From NCBI RefSeq assembly GCF_036227325.1, contig NZ_CP109467.1, positions 186,001-250,000 of the forward strand: a stretch of 64,000 nt of DNA, read 5' to 3'. The stretch is from Streptomyces sp. NBC_01465. GTDB lineage: Bacteria; Actinomycetota; Actinomycetes; Streptomycetales; Streptomycetaceae. Under the pieces are notes generated by a model. The model had not been told where the DNA came from, did no database searches, and was given only the letters and a program-made list of their open reading frames with translations. Shown one piece after another: positions 9,901-17,627 of the stretch (position 1 is its first letter; every line of letters starts with the position of its first letter). The position numbers and the translations under genes are program-made.

Positions 9901-11203
9901 CGCCCCAGGTCAGCTTGATGTCGGTGCCGGACGGCTGGGTGAACGCGAGGTTCGACGGCGCCGTGGGTGCCTGCGTGTCGCCCGTGTCGCCCGCGCGGGT
10001 CACAGTGTTGCTGTTGCCCGACTGGTTGCCCGCGGCGTCGTGGGCGCGGACGTAGTACGCGACCGTGGCGCTGCCGGGCTGGTTGTCGGTGTACGTCGTC
10101 ACATTGCCCGCGACGGTGGTGCGCAGCTCGCCGTTGGCGTAGACGTCGTAGCCGGTCACACCCACCGCGTCGGTCGAGGCGGACCAGGTGAGCTTGATCT
10201 GGCCGGTCGCCGGTTCGGTGTACGCGAGGTTCTGCGGTGTGGAGGGGGGCGTGACGTCACCGGACGTCGGACCGTAGACCTCGAGCTCCGAGAGCTGTCC
10301 CGCGGGCTGTTCGGTGTTGGCGGTGATCAGCACGCGGACGTAGCGGGTGGTGGTGGGGTCGAAGGAGATCGTCACCGACTGGTCCCCGGCCGCGTTGAAC
10401 GCGTATCCCTTGGAGGCGGTGAGGTCGGTGAAGGCCGTGTTGTTGGTGCTGCCTTGGATCTTCAGCGTCTGCGTTCTGGCGCCCCAGCCGGACGGCAGCC
10501 GCAGGACGACCTGGTTCACCTGTACCGAAGAGCCGAGGTCGGCCTGGATCCACTGCGGGAGCGCGTTGTTCTGGCTCTCCCAGTAGGTGGCCCGGTTGCC
10601 GTCGTTGGCGTTGGGCGCGGAATACACCTCGGTGTAGCTGCTGGCGGTGAGGGTCTTGCCGAGCGCCAGGTTGCCCGAGGTGCCGGACGCGTCCGCCGCG
10701 TAGACCGCCAGTTCGGAGAGCTGGGCCTTGGGCCAGCCGGAGTTGGCGGTGATGTTGATCCGTACGTAACGGGTCTGGGCGGCCGGGAAGTTGACCGTCA
10801 CCGTGTTCCCGTTGCCGGGGCCGAAGGTGTACGAGGCCGCGGTGGAGAGGGTGTTGTAACTGGTGCCGTCCGCACTCCCCTGCACGGCGAGGGTCTCGTT
10901 GCGGCTCTCCCAGCCCGCGGGGAGCTTGAGGACGACCTGGTCGACCCGGGCGGTGGAGCCGAGGTCCGTCTCGACCCACTGGGGGAAGGTGGTGGACGAA
11001 CTCTCCCAGTAGGTGGCCTGGTTGCCGTCGGTGATGTTCCCGGCGGCGTACGACGCGTTGGAGTCGCTGGCCCGGGTGGGCTTGCCCACCGCGAGGTTGG
11101 GGCCGCCGGCGGCTTCGGCGGACAGTGCGGGAAGGCCGAGCAGTAACAGGGCCGTCGCGAGAGCGGCCGTGACGGCTCGCCATCTGTGCCTGATATGTGG
11201 CAT
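6908..11203 (-). CDS. secreted multidomain GH87-type alpha-1,3-glucanase (mycodextranase family)
   Basis: 1431 aa from the ATG at 11203, chosen because it opens a Sec signal (MPHIRHRW, hydrophobic core, AEAA). The upstream in-frame start at 11311 would add 36 residues without signal character. Rough domain order: discoidin/F5-8C at 34-168 and 176-315, fibronectin III at 320-405 and 412-500, discoidin at 510-645, two CARDB-like domains at 650-860, a CBM6/35-like domain at 865-1010, and a right-handed beta-helix catalytic domain at 1030-1431. In the helix, YADGIN and TGDDSFALF place one Asp 23 and 24 residues before an Asp pair, the spacing of the three catalytic Asp residues of GH87 glucanases. 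Expected role: outside the cell, binding and hydrolysing alpha-1,3-glucan such as fungal wall glucan or mutan. The exact linkage is inferred. Confidence 0.85.
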   Translation of the reverse strand: MPHIRHRWRAVTAALATALLLLGLPALSAEAAGGPNLAVGKPTRASDSNASYAAGNITDGNQATYWESSSTTFPQWVETDLGSTARVDQVVLKLPAGWESRNETLAVQGSADGTSYNTLSTAASYTFGPGNGNTVTVNFPAAQTRYVRINITANSGWPKAQLSELAVYAADASGTSGNLALGKTLTASSYTEVYSAPNANDGNRATYWESQNNALPQWIQADLGSSVQVNQVVLRLPSGWGARTQTLKIQGSTNNTAFTDLTASKGYAFNAAGDQSVTISFDPTTTRYVRVLITANTEQPAGQLSELEVYGPTSGDVTPPSTPQNLAYTEPATGQIKLTWSASTDAVGVTGYDVYANGELRTTVAGNVTTYTDNQPGSATVAYYVRAHDAAGNQSGNSNTVTRAGDTGDTQAPTAPSNLAFTQPSGTDIKLTWGASADNVKVTGYDIYANGSLRKSVAGDVTTYTDSQPADTTVTYYVRAKDAAGNTSGNSNTVTRSGTTGPGSNLAQGKPISASSTVFTFLAENANDGQTSTYWEGAGGSYPNTLTVKLGANADVNSVVLKLNPDSAWSTRTQNIEVLGREQSASSFTSLVAGKDYTFNPASQNTVTIPVSGRIADVQLKITSNTGSSAGQIAEFQVVGVPAPNPDLQVTGITASPAAPVESDTISLSATVTNSGPQASAATALDFSLGSTKAGTAQVPALAAGETKTVTASIGARDAGSYPLSATVDPANNVIEQNEANNTYTSPSPLVVKPVSSSDLVAFPVSWSPSSASAGDVVRFSVAIKNQGTVASAGGAHSVTLTVTDSKGATLTTLTGAYNGAIAAGATATPVDLGTWTAANGNYQVKTVIAADTNELPVKRDNNTTTQSLFIGRGADMPYDTYEAEDGVVAGGAKVVGPNRTVGDLAGEASGRKAVTLNNTGESVEFTTKASTNTLVTRFSIPDAPSGGGTSATLNIYVDGTFLKAIDLTSKYAWLYGAETGPGNDPGSGTPRHIYDEANVLLGKTVPAGSRIKLQKDAANTSKYAIDFVDTELATAAANPDPATYTVPAGFSQQDVQNALDKVRMDTTGKLVGVYLPAGDYETSSKFQVYGKAVKVVGAGPWFTRFHAPSSQDNTDAGFRAEATANGSSFANFAFFGNYTSRIDGPGKVFDFSGVANITIDNVWNEHTVCLYWGANTDNITIKNSRIRDTYADGINMTNGSTDNHVVNNESRATGDDSFALFSAIDAGGADEKNNVFENLTSLLTWRAAGVAVYGGYSNTFRNIRIADTLVYSGITVSSLDFGYPMNGFGTDPTTLENITIERSGGHFWGGQTFPGIWLFSASKVFQGIRINDVDIVDPTYSGIMFQTNYVGGQPQFPIKDTILTDITITGAKKSGDAFDAKSGFGLWANEMPESGQGPAVGEVTFHNLKMSGNAQDIKNTTSTFKINNLP

Positions 11204-11541
11204 ACGTGTCCCTAGTCTCTCGAAGTTCGTGTTCTTGCGTTCAATTGTTGGAATATTGCAGAGAGATGTAGAGAGGTCTACCGCCCGGACAGAGGCAATC
11301 GCCGAGTCCATGTCAATTCAAGGGACAAAATCACCCCTTCCATCCCATGGGGTCCGTTCGATCCAGAGGACAGGCAGGGCTGGGGGCGATCAAGTCGCCT
11401 GTACGCTCAGTTCTTCCCATGGTGAGTCGATCATTTTCATGAGTCCATCGAAATCTTGCGCAGAATCATGGACGTCACGTCGAAAGCGTCCTAGCCTCCT
11501 GAGCGTTCGCAGAGCCCCCACGAGCGACAAGGACCCCTTCT
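11204..11541. promoter_or_regulatory. divergent promoter region between two GH87 genes
   Basis: 338 bases with no convincing gene. It must hold promoters for both secreted glucanases. The only clear symmetry I see is a short inverted repeat GGCGA-N5-TCGCC at 11385-11399, and GTCCAT/ATGGAC arms around 11443-11475. The rhamnose-type palindrome seen elsewhere in the window is absent. The ribosome-binding site for the plus gene is AAGGACC about 7 bases before GTG 11542; for the minus gene it is AGGGAC before ATG 11203. Confidence 0.5.
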
Positions 11542-13923
11542 GTGGCATTCCCCCCAAGAAGTCACCTGCTCAAACGCGGCCTGGCCGCCTCCCTCTCGAT
11601 GGCCCTCGCGGTGGCAGGGACAGCCGCCGCGGTCGTGCTGTCGACCGGAACCTCGGCCCAGGCGGCGGCAGTTCAGGCCCCTTCACCACTTGACGTCAAG
11701 GGCCGCGGCGCGAGCGTTCCGTTCAAGGAGCAGGAGGCCGAGTACGCGGCGACCAACGGCACGCTCATAGGCCCCGACCGCACCTACGGGACGCTGCCCT
11801 CCGAAGCCTCGGGCCGACAGGCCGTCACGCTGGACGGCGTCGGCGAGTACGTCGAGTTCACCCTCACCAGCCCGGCGAACGCGATGTCGTTCCGCTACTC
11901 CCTCCCCGACAGCGCGGCCGGCACCGGCCGCGACGCGGCGATCGATCTCAAGGTGAACGGCAGTCAGCTCAAGAGCGTCCCGGTCACCTCGGTCTACGGC
12001 TGGTACTACGGCGGCTACCCCTTCAACAACAACCCCGGCGACACCAACCCCCACCACTTCTACGACGAGACCCGCACCATGCTCGGATCAACGCTCCCCG
12101 CAGGGACGAAGATCAGGCTCCAGGTCTCCTCGGTCTCGGCCTCCCCCTCGTTCACCATCGACCTCGCCGACTTCGAGCAGGTGGGTGCGCCCACTGCCAA
12201 GCCCTCGGGCGCGCTCGACGTGGTGAGCGACTTCGGGGCCGACCCGACCGGTGCGGCGGACTCGACGGCCAAGATCCAGGCGGCGGTCGACGCCGGCGCG
12301 GCACAAGGCAAGGAGGTCTACATCCCGCAGGGCACCTTCCAGGTCCGCGACCACATCGTGGTGGACAAGGTGACACTGCGCGGGGCCGGCCCCTGGTACA
12401 GCGTCCTGACCGGACGCGACCCCAGCAACCGCAGCAAGGCGGTCGGCGTCTACGGGAAGTACGCGGCGCAGGGCGGCAGCAGCAACGTCACCCTCAAGGA
12501 CTTCGCCATCATCGGTGACATCCGCGAGCGCGTCGACGACGACCAGGTCAACGCCATCGGCGGTGCACTGTCCAACTCGACCGTCGACAACATCTGGATG
12601 CAGCACACCAAGTGCGGTGCCTGGATGGACGGCCCGATGGACAACCTCACCATCAAGAACAGCCGCATCCTGGACCAGACCGCCGACGGTGTGAACTTCC
12701 ACTACGGCGTCACCAACTCCACCGTCACGAACACCTTCGTCCGCAACTCCGGCGACGACGGACTCGCCATGTGGGCGGAGGCCAAGCCCAACGTCAACAA
12801 CAAGTTCACGTTCAACACCGTGGTCCTGCCCATCCTGGCGAACAACATCGTCACCTACGGCGGCAAGGACATCACCATCGCGGACAACGTCATGTCCGAC
12901 ACCCTGACCAACGGCGGCGGCCTGCACATCGCCAACCGCTATCCGGGGGTCAACTCCGGTCAGGGGACGGCAGTTTCGGGCACCATCACCGCGGCACGCA
13001 ACACGCTGATCCGTACCGGCAACAACGACTACAACTGGCGCTTCGGCGTCGGCGCCATCTGGTTCAGCGGCCTCAACGAGCCCATCAACGCCACCCTCAA
13101 CATCACCGACAGCGAGGTCCTGGACAGCTCGTACGCGGCGATCCATCTCATCGAGGGCGCGACCAACGGCCTGCACTTCAAGAACATCCGCATCGACGGC
13201 GCGGGAACGTACGCCCTGCAGATCCAGGCACCGGGCACCGCCACCTTCGAGAACGTGACCGCCACCCACATCGCGCAGAGCAACCCGATCCACAACTGCA
13301 TCGGCAGCGGCTTCCAGATCACCCGGACGGGCACCAACACGGGCTGGTACGCGGACCCGCCGGTCTGCACCGGCACCTGGCCGGATCCCGTCTGGACCAA
13401 CGGCGGCGTCCCGCAGGACCCGGGCCAGCCGACCGACCCGCCCACGACGCCGACGGACCCGCCGACCACTCCGACCGACCCGCCCACCACTCCGCCGTCC
13501 GACCCCGGGAACCTGGCCCAGGGCCGCCCGGTCACGGACTCCGGGCACGCGGACGTCTATCAGGCGTCGAACGCGGTGGACGGCAACGCGAACACCTACT
13601 GGGAGAGCACGAACAATGCCTTCCCCCAGACGATCACCGTGGACCTGGGCTCCGCGAAAGCGGCGAAGCGCCTGGTGCTAAAGCTCCCTCCGGCCGCGGC
13701 CTGGGCCACGCGCACCCAGACGCTGAGCGTGTCCGGCAGCACCGACAACTCCACGTACACCTCGCTCAAGGCATCCGCCGGCTATGTCTTCAATCCGGCG
13801 AGCGGCAATACGGCCACGGTCGACCTGAGCGGTGCGCAGACCCGGTACCTGCGGCTGAACTTCACGGGCAACACGGGCTGGCCGGCGGCGCAGCTCTCGG
13901 AACTGGAGGTGTACTCCAGCTGA
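11542..13923 (+). CDS. secreted GH87-type glucanase with C-terminal discoidin domain
   Basis: 793 aa, GTG start behind AAGGACC. Sec signal at residues 1-43 (KRGLAASLSMALAVAG, ending near AQA-AA). A CBM6/35-like domain at about 60-215 is clearly related to the one in the divergent neighbour (both share GPxRT and EASGRxAVTL). The beta-helix catalytic domain spans about 225-620. It keeps TADGVN and NSGDDGLAM with the same 23/24 spacing between the single Asp and the Asp pair, so the active site looks intact. A Pro/Thr linker of repeated TDPPTTP units (about 625-652) leads to a discoidin domain at 655-793 ending ELEVYSS. Likely role: extracellular hydrolysis of alpha-1,3-glucan, with the discoidin domain as a glucan anchor. 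Substrate inferred. Confidence 0.85.
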   Translation: MAFPPRSHLLKRGLAASLSMALAVAGTAAAVVLSTGTSAQAAAVQAPSPLDVKGRGASVPFKEQEAEYAATNGTLIGPDRTYGTLPSEASGRQAVTLDGVGEYVEFTLTSPANAMSFRYSLPDSAAGTGRDAAIDLKVNGSQLKSVPVTSVYGWYYGGYPFNNNPGDTNPHHFYDETRTMLGSTLPAGTKIRLQVSSVSASPSFTIDLADFEQVGAPTAKPSGALDVVSDFGADPTGAADSTAKIQAAVDAGAAQGKEVYIPQGTFQVRDHIVVDKVTLRGAGPWYSVLTGRDPSNRSKAVGVYGKYAAQGGSSNVTLKDFAIIGDIRERVDDDQVNAIGGALSNSTVDNIWMQHTKCGAWMDGPMDNLTIKNSRILDQTADGVNFHYGVTNSTVTNTFVRNSGDDGLAMWAEAKPNVNNKFTFNTVVLPILANNIVTYGGKDITIADNVMSDTLTNGGGLHIANRYPGVNSGQGTAVSGTITAARNTLIRTGNNDYNWRFGVGAIWFSGLNEPINATLNITDSEVLDSSYAAIHLIEGATNGLHFKNIRIDGAGTYALQIQAPGTATFENVTATHIAQSNPIHNCIGSGFQITRTGTNTGWYADPPVCTGTWPDPVWTNGGVPQDPGQPTDPPTTPTDPPTTPTDPPTTPPSDPGNLAQGRPVTDSGHADVYQASNAVDGNANTYWESTNNAFPQTITVDLGSAKAAKRLVLKLPPAAAWATRTQTLSVSGSTDNSTYTSLKASAGYVFNPASGNTATVDLSGAQTRYLRLNFTGNTGWPAAQLSELEVYSS
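13429..13491 (+). repeat. three 21-bp in-frame repeats coding a Pro/Thr linker
   Basis: Units at 13429-13449, 13450-13470 and 13471-13491 differ by only a few bases and encode PTDPPTT-type heptads. This is a coding tandem repeat in the interdomain linker of the glucanase. Confidence 0.9.
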
Positions 13924-13927
13924 CAAC

Positions 13928-13959
13928 GCGCGGCGGGTGGCCCGGGCCACCTGCCGCGC
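13928..13959. terminator. bidirectional hairpin between convergent genes
   Basis: Stem of 14 pairs with one G-U and a CCGG loop (GCGCGGC...GCCGCGC arms). It lies 4 bases after the glucanase stop and 11 bases from the stop of the convergent small secreted protein. Confidence 0.8.
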
Positions 13960-13970
13960 ATCCGTCCCGC

Positions 13971-14324
13971 CTACGGCCCGGTGTCCCCGGGGTGGCTGCA
14001 GGTTCCGCCCTGGTAGTTGCTGTCGTACCAGGCACCGTTCGCATCGGAGTCGAGGACGGTCCGCCCCGGGCCCACGCACCGGTGGTAGTCGGACCGCCAG
14101 GTCCGTGTCACCTGGATCCACACATTGGTGTCCGTGGCGCAGTGTTCGTAGAAGGGATGGTCGCTGGTGGTGCCCTCGTTCCAGCCGCAGCCCGAGATCC
14201 GCTGCCCGGTCGACGCCTCCACCGGCGCCGCGACCGAGCAGAGGAGCGCTCCGGCCAGGGCGACCGTGGCCAGGGCGAGGACCCTGGGCCGCCGCCGGGC
14301 CGGGGTCTTTTCGTCTGTTCGCAT
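13971..14324 (-). CDS. small secreted Cys-containing protein (DUF6355-like)
   Basis: 117 aa from the ATG at 14324. An N-terminal RRRPR charge cluster and a hydrophobic core ([20 protein letters not shown]) form a Sec signal. The mature part of about 80 residues has four Cys (in [22 protein letters not shown] and GGTCSHP), likely forming two disulfides. This pattern is like the DUF6355 family, found scattered in actinobacteria and sometimes near natural-product clusters, with no proven function. No biosynthetic genes are adjacent here. It converges with the glucanase gene. Confidence 0.7.
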   Translation of the reverse strand: MRTDEKTPARRRPRVLALATVALAGALLCSVAAPVEASTGQRISGCGWNEGTTSDHPFYEHCATDTNVWIQVTRTWRSDYHRCVGPGRTVLDSDANGAWYDSNYQGGTCSHPGDTGP

Positions 14325-14559
14325 GGGGGTGTTCCTCTCTGCGGTGCGCACAGGTCCACTGGTGCTGTGCGTCGAGGAACTCCTGTCTGGACGCGCCGAG
14401 CGGCATTCCTCCGGAGCGGTGAGGAAACGATCAGCCCTCACTCGTACGAGGGAAACAGGCACTCCCCGTAGCGCACCCGCACCCCATTCGGCACAGATCG
14501 TCACCACTGGACGGCCCCCCTGGCATGCGGGCCGATCCCGGTCCGGCAAGATGGCACCC

Positions 14560-15057
14560 ATGACGAGCAACGTTTTCTTCAACATCACCATCGACGAGAA
14601 GCCCGCCGGGAAGATCGTCTTCAAGCTGTACGACGACGTCGTGCCCAAGACCGCCAAGAACTTCCGCGAGCTGGCCACCGGCGAGCACGGCTACGGCTAC
14701 GCCGGTTCGCCGTTCCACCGCGTCATCCCGGAGTTCATGCTCCAGGGCGGCGACTTCACCCGGGGCAACGGCACCGGCGGCAAGAGCATCTACGGCGAGA
14801 AGTTCCCGGACGAGAACTTCACCCACAAGCACACCCGGCCGGGCCTGCTGTCCATGGCCAACGCCGGCCCGAACAGCAACGGCTCGCAGTTCTTCATCAC
14901 CACCGTGGTGACGCCGTGGCTCGACGGCAAGCACGTCGTCTTCGGCGAGGTCGTCGAAGGCTTCGACCTGGTCCAGCAGATCGAGGCCCTCGGCTCGCGT
15001 TCCGGCGCGACCAAGGCGCAGGTCGTCGTCTCGGAGTCCGGCGTCGTCCAGGCCTGA
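14560..15057 (+). CDS. cyclophilin-type peptidyl-prolyl cis-trans isomerase
   Basis: 165 aa cytoplasmic cyclophilin. The hallmark active-site segments are all present: [20 protein letters not shown] (Arg and Phe of the catalytic centre, about residues 45-64), [16 protein letters not shown] (about 92-107) and [12 protein letters not shown] (about 112-123). It accelerates proline isomerisation during protein folding. ATG 14560 fits the family N-terminus; an in-frame ATG nine bases upstream is possible. Single gene, divergent from the small secreted protein and convergent with the encapsulin operon. Confidence 0.95.
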   Translation: MTSNVFFNITIDEKPAGKIVFKLYDDVVPKTAKNFRELATGEHGYGYAGSPFHRVIPEFMLQGGDFTRGNGTGGKSIYGEKFPDENFTHKHTRPGLLSMANAGPNSNGSQFFITTVVTPWLDGKHVVFGEVVEGFDLVQQIEALGSRSGATKAQVVVSESGVVQA

Positions 15058-15069
15058 CCGACACACCAT

Positions 15070-15105
15070 GAGCGGGTTGCCGTCCGGCCGGGCGGCAGCC
15101 CGCTC
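15070..15105. terminator. bidirectional hairpin between cyclophilin and encapsulin genes
   Basis: A 13-bp stem with one G-U pair (GAGCGGGTTGCCG against CGGCAGCCCGCTC) and a 10-base loop. It sits between two convergent stops (15057 and 15112). Confidence 0.85.
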
Positions 15106-15111
15106 TGTCGT

Positions 15112-15909
15112 TCACACGGTGAGGGCGATCCCGGCCTCGGGTGTGTGAAGGCTGAAGGTGAGGCTCTGCTGCAGGTAGAGCTGGATCGTCGTGGCGTCGT
15201 GCGTGAGATAGCCGATCGAGAGGTCCTGTCCCAGGTGGAGTTCGAAGTCGCCGCCCCGGGTGGACACGACGGCACCGCCCGTGAGGGCCGGGGCCCACAC
15301 GATGGGCCCGGACAGGACGCGGGCGAGGTGTTCGCGTACGGGATATCCGTGGTCGGAGGTCTCGTTCACCGCGGTGTACGCGTCGGCGCCCAGCAGCAGT
15401 GCGTACGGGCCGTCCACGCCGGCGAGGCGCAGGGCGGTCATGGCACGGCTCACGCTGTCCGCGTATTCGGCCACGTCCGCGGCCAGCGGCAGTGCCTCGT
15501 TGCTGGAATCGCTCCTGATCCCCTCGATCCCGGCTTCGGCCCAGCCCTCGAAGATGATCCGGTCCTCGGTGAGGGCCATGGTCCTGGCGGCCTCCTGCGC
15601 GGGGTGCCAGTCGCTGTCCTTGGCGCCGTACTCCACGTTGTCGACGGCCTCGCGCTCCAGAGTGAACGGCACGCGCAGCTCGATGGTCGGATGCGACTGG
15701 TGTGCGCGGGCCTCGACGCTCGGGGTCGGTGCCGCGATCCGCTTGAGGTGGCCGGAGCCGATCGCCGCGAGGGCGGGGCCGCCCGGATCGTCCAGATCGA
15801 CGACGCGGCGGCCCGCGAGGTGCAGGACGAACGTACGGCGGACCTCGTCCTCGATCTCGTTCCAGGCGCTCGTGCTGATGGGTGCCAGGTCGCGGTGCAG
15901 ATTGTCCAT
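15112..15909 (-). CDS. family 1 encapsulin shell protein
   Basis: 265 aa, start ATG 15909. The whole sequence follows the classical encapsulin (linocin M18-like, HK97-fold) protein: N-terminus MDNLHRDLAPISTSAWNEIE, the ARxxVDL-type stretch GRRVVDLDDPGG near residue 35, the E-loop region around 55-75, and the C-terminal LTFSLHTPEAGIAL strand. About 60 such subunits normally self-assemble into a protein nanocompartment. The gene follows the DyP peroxidase after 5 bases, so cargo and shell are co-transcribed with the cargo first. Likely function is to sequester the peroxidase in the cytoplasm. Confidence 0.95.
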   Translation of the reverse strand: MDNLHRDLAPISTSAWNEIEDEVRRTFVLHLAGRRVVDLDDPGGPALAAIGSGHLKRIAAPTPSVEARAHQSHPTIELRVPFTLEREAVDNVEYGAKDSDWHPAQEAARTMALTEDRIIFEGWAEAGIEGIRSDSSNEALPLAADVAEYADSVSRAMTALRLAGVDGPYALLLGADAYTAVNETSDHGYPVREHLARVLSGPIVWAPALTGGAVVSTRGGDFELHLGQDLSIGYLTHDATTIQLYLQQSLTFSLHTPEAGIALTV

Positions 15910-15914
15910 GGGTA

Positions 15915-16976
15915 TCAAAACGCCTTCGGTGAAGTGGTGTTCACGGCGGGGAGTTCGAGGCTGCCGATGCCCAGCGAGGTGTCGACCGCCTGCGTGACCA
16001 CAGGGGCGGGAGAGGTCGCGGCGGACGGGGCGGACGGGGCCGGCGGATCGTCCAGGAATTCCGTGGTGGGGACGTAGAACAGGGATCCCGTGGTCGCGGT
16101 GGAGAACTCCAGGATCCGGTCGTGGGTCGCGTCCCCCGCGCCCAGGAACATGTTGCGGAGCATCTGCTCGGTGACGGCGGGGGTGCGGCAGTACCCGATG
16201 AAGTACGTGCCGTACTCGGCGCGCGCGAGGGACCCGAAGGGCATGTTGGCGCGGACGATCGGCTGCTCCTCGCCGTCGGCGTCCTCGACCTTGTTCAGGG
16301 CGACGTGGGAGTCGGCGGGCTGGGTGTCCTCCGGCAGTTCGATGTCGTCCGCTTTCGTACGGCCGACCACGCGTTCCTGCTCCTCCGCGGGGAGCGCGTC
16401 CCACTGGGGCAGGTTGTGCAGGTACTTCTGGACGATCGCGTAACTTCCCCCGGCGAACGCGGCGTCCTCCTCCCCCACGAACGCGGCCTGCCCCGCGCGG
16501 GTGCCCTCGGGGTTCTCCGTGCCGTCGACGAAGCCGAGCAGGTCGCGCTGGTCGAAGTAGCTGAAGCCGTGCGTCTCGTCGACGATGCGGGCGTGGCCCG
16601 TCAGCCGCCGGGTGATCTGTGCCGCCAGTTCGAAGCAGAGGTCGGTGTGCCGGGCCCGGATGTGGAACAGCAGGTCACCGGGGGTGGAGGGGGCGCGGTG
16701 GCGTGCGCCCTGCAGCGGTTCGAAGGGGTGGAGATCGGCGGGACGCGGGCCGTCGAAGAGGCGGTCCCAGGCGAGCGAGCCGATGCCGGCCACGCAGGAG
16801 AGACGGTCGTCGGGCAGCCGGAAGCCGACCGCGCGCACCAGCCCCGAAAGGTCGCCGAGGAGTTCGCGGGCGGCGTCCGCTCCGCCGTGGTCGACGGTGA
16901 ACACCAGGAACACAGCGGCCCGGCTCGTGCCGGCCAGGACCGGCTGGGGGGTGTGCGGCGGTTGTGTGCTGCCCAC
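15915..16976 (-). CDS. dye-decolorizing peroxidase, encapsulin cargo
   Basis: 353 aa haem peroxidase of the DyP family. The start is GTG 16976, preceded by an excellent GGAGGGAGGA; the upstream in-frame ATG at 17063 has none. The family signature GxxDG appears as GFVDGTENP near residue 150, with the distal Asp. The C-terminus carries a Pro/Ala-rich linker, then DTSLGIGSLELPAV, matching the known encapsulation tag (small-L-x-I-G-S-L) that docks cargo inside the shell. Unusually, about a dozen more residues follow the tag core. There is no signal peptide, so it is cytoplasmic and packaged by the adjacent encapsulin. Confidence 0.95.
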   Translation of the reverse strand: MGSTQPPHTPQPVLAGTSRAAVFLVFTVDHGGADAARELLGDLSGLVRAVGFRLPDDRLSCVAGIGSLAWDRLFDGPRPADLHPFEPLQGARHRAPSTPGDLLFHIRARHTDLCFELAAQITRRLTGHARIVDETHGFSYFDQRDLLGFVDGTENPEGTRAGQAAFVGEEDAAFAGGSYAIVQKYLHNLPQWDALPAEEQERVVGRTKADDIELPEDTQPADSHVALNKVEDADGEEQPIVRANMPFGSLARAEYGTYFIGYCRTPAVTEQMLRNMFLGAGDATHDRILEFSTATTGSLFYVPTTEFLDDPPAPSAPSAATSPAPVVTQAVDTSLGIGSLELPAVNTTSPKAF

Positions 16977-17099
16977 GCGGAATCCTCCCTCCGGGAACGG
17001 ATGCCACGGCCGGCTCGGGTGCGCCGTGGGCTGGTCCCAGCGTGCCCGCGCCTCCCTGCACACCGCCCCCTGAGAGGGACTGCGTGTGCTCCGATCGGC

Positions 17100-17477
17100 T
17101 TACAAGTCCCCGGCCGGTCGATGTCCTCGCCGCTCCCCCAGCACGCAGAACTCGTTCCCCTCGGGGTCCGCAAGCACCACCCATGGTTCGTCTCCCCGCT
17201 GCCCGACATCTGCGCGGCGGGCGCCGAGGGCCAGGAAGCGCTCGACCTCCGCGTCCCGGTCGTCGGGGCGGAAGTCGAGATGGAGGCGGTTCTTGATGGT
17301 CTTTCCCTCCGGAGCGGGCCCGAAGAGCAGGCCGGGCAGCCGGTCGGGCTCCGCTCTGATCTCGTACTCCTCGGGCGAGTCGTTCACCACGATCCAGTCG
17401 AGCGCCTCGCGCCACCAGCGGCCCAGGGCCACCGGGTCGGCGGCGTCGATGACGAGCTGTTCCCATTCAAGTCCCAT
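17100..17477 (-). CDS. VOC-family (glyoxalase-like) protein
   Basis: 125 aa, one glyoxalase/bleomycin-resistance fold. Typical elements are an N-terminal LVIDAADPVALGRWWREAL, a middle LHLDFRPDDRDAEVERFLALGA and a C-terminal WVVLADPEGNEFCVL. The His and Glu of LHLDF and NEFCVL are the usual metal or ligand positions. Members act on small molecules as dioxygenases, isomerases or binding proteins; this one's substrate is unknown. It is divergent from the rhamnosidase-like gene at 17628, from which it is separated by 150 bases. Confidence 0.85.
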   Translation of the reverse strand: MGLEWEQLVIDAADPVALGRWWREALDWIVVNDSPEEYEIRAEPDRLPGLLFGPAPEGKTIKNRLHLDFRPDDRDAEVERFLALGARRADVGQRGDEPWVVLADPEGNEFCVLGERRGHRPAGDL

Positions 17478-17574
17478 GGGCCCGAGGCTAGCCTCGCACT
17501 CCGCATCCGGAGTCGTTGTGCGATCTCTGTACGGCCTCTCGCCGCTCGTGTAGCGTCGCCTCCGTTCACACGCC

Positions 17575-17586
17575 TGAAACGTTTCA
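17575..17586. promoter_or_regulatory. LacI-type operator upstream of the rhamnosidase-like gene
   Basis: Perfect 12-bp palindrome TGAAACGTTTCA, 42 bases before the start at 17628. A further GTTTCAG arm at 17593-17599 extends the symmetry. It matches the palindromes at 24744, 30625 and 30788, so it likely binds the same LacI regulator. Confidence 0.75.
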
Positions 17587-17627
17587 CTGACTGTTTCAGC
17601 AGCTTCCGACGAAGGGGAGAACGCGCT

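Noticed and set aside
7883..11146. Plus-strand open frame of 1087 codons antisense to the GH87 glucanase
   Set aside because: It lies fully inside a protein with a signal peptide and recognisable domains. Its Val/Gly/Arg/Asp-rich composition is typical of the antisense frame of a high-G+C gene.
13429..13491. Tandem 21-bp repeats considered as a CRISPR or minisatellite
   Set aside because: They are contiguous, in frame and encode a Pro/Thr linker; no spacers.
13971..14678. Longer 235-codon version of the small secreted protein
   Set aside because: The extra N-terminus overlaps the cyclophilin promoter and start and lacks signal-peptide features; ATG 14324 opens a clear signal peptide.
15112..16404. 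430-codon frame extending the encapsulin upstream into the DyP gene
   Set aside because: Encapsulins start MDNLHR-like, as at 15909; the extension is out of frame with the DyP peroxidase that covers it.
17478..17627. VOC gene as a member of the rhamnose regulon through the 17575 palindrome
   Set aside because: The palindrome lies much nearer the rhamnosidase-like start, and the VOC family gives no link to rhamnose. Left unassigned.
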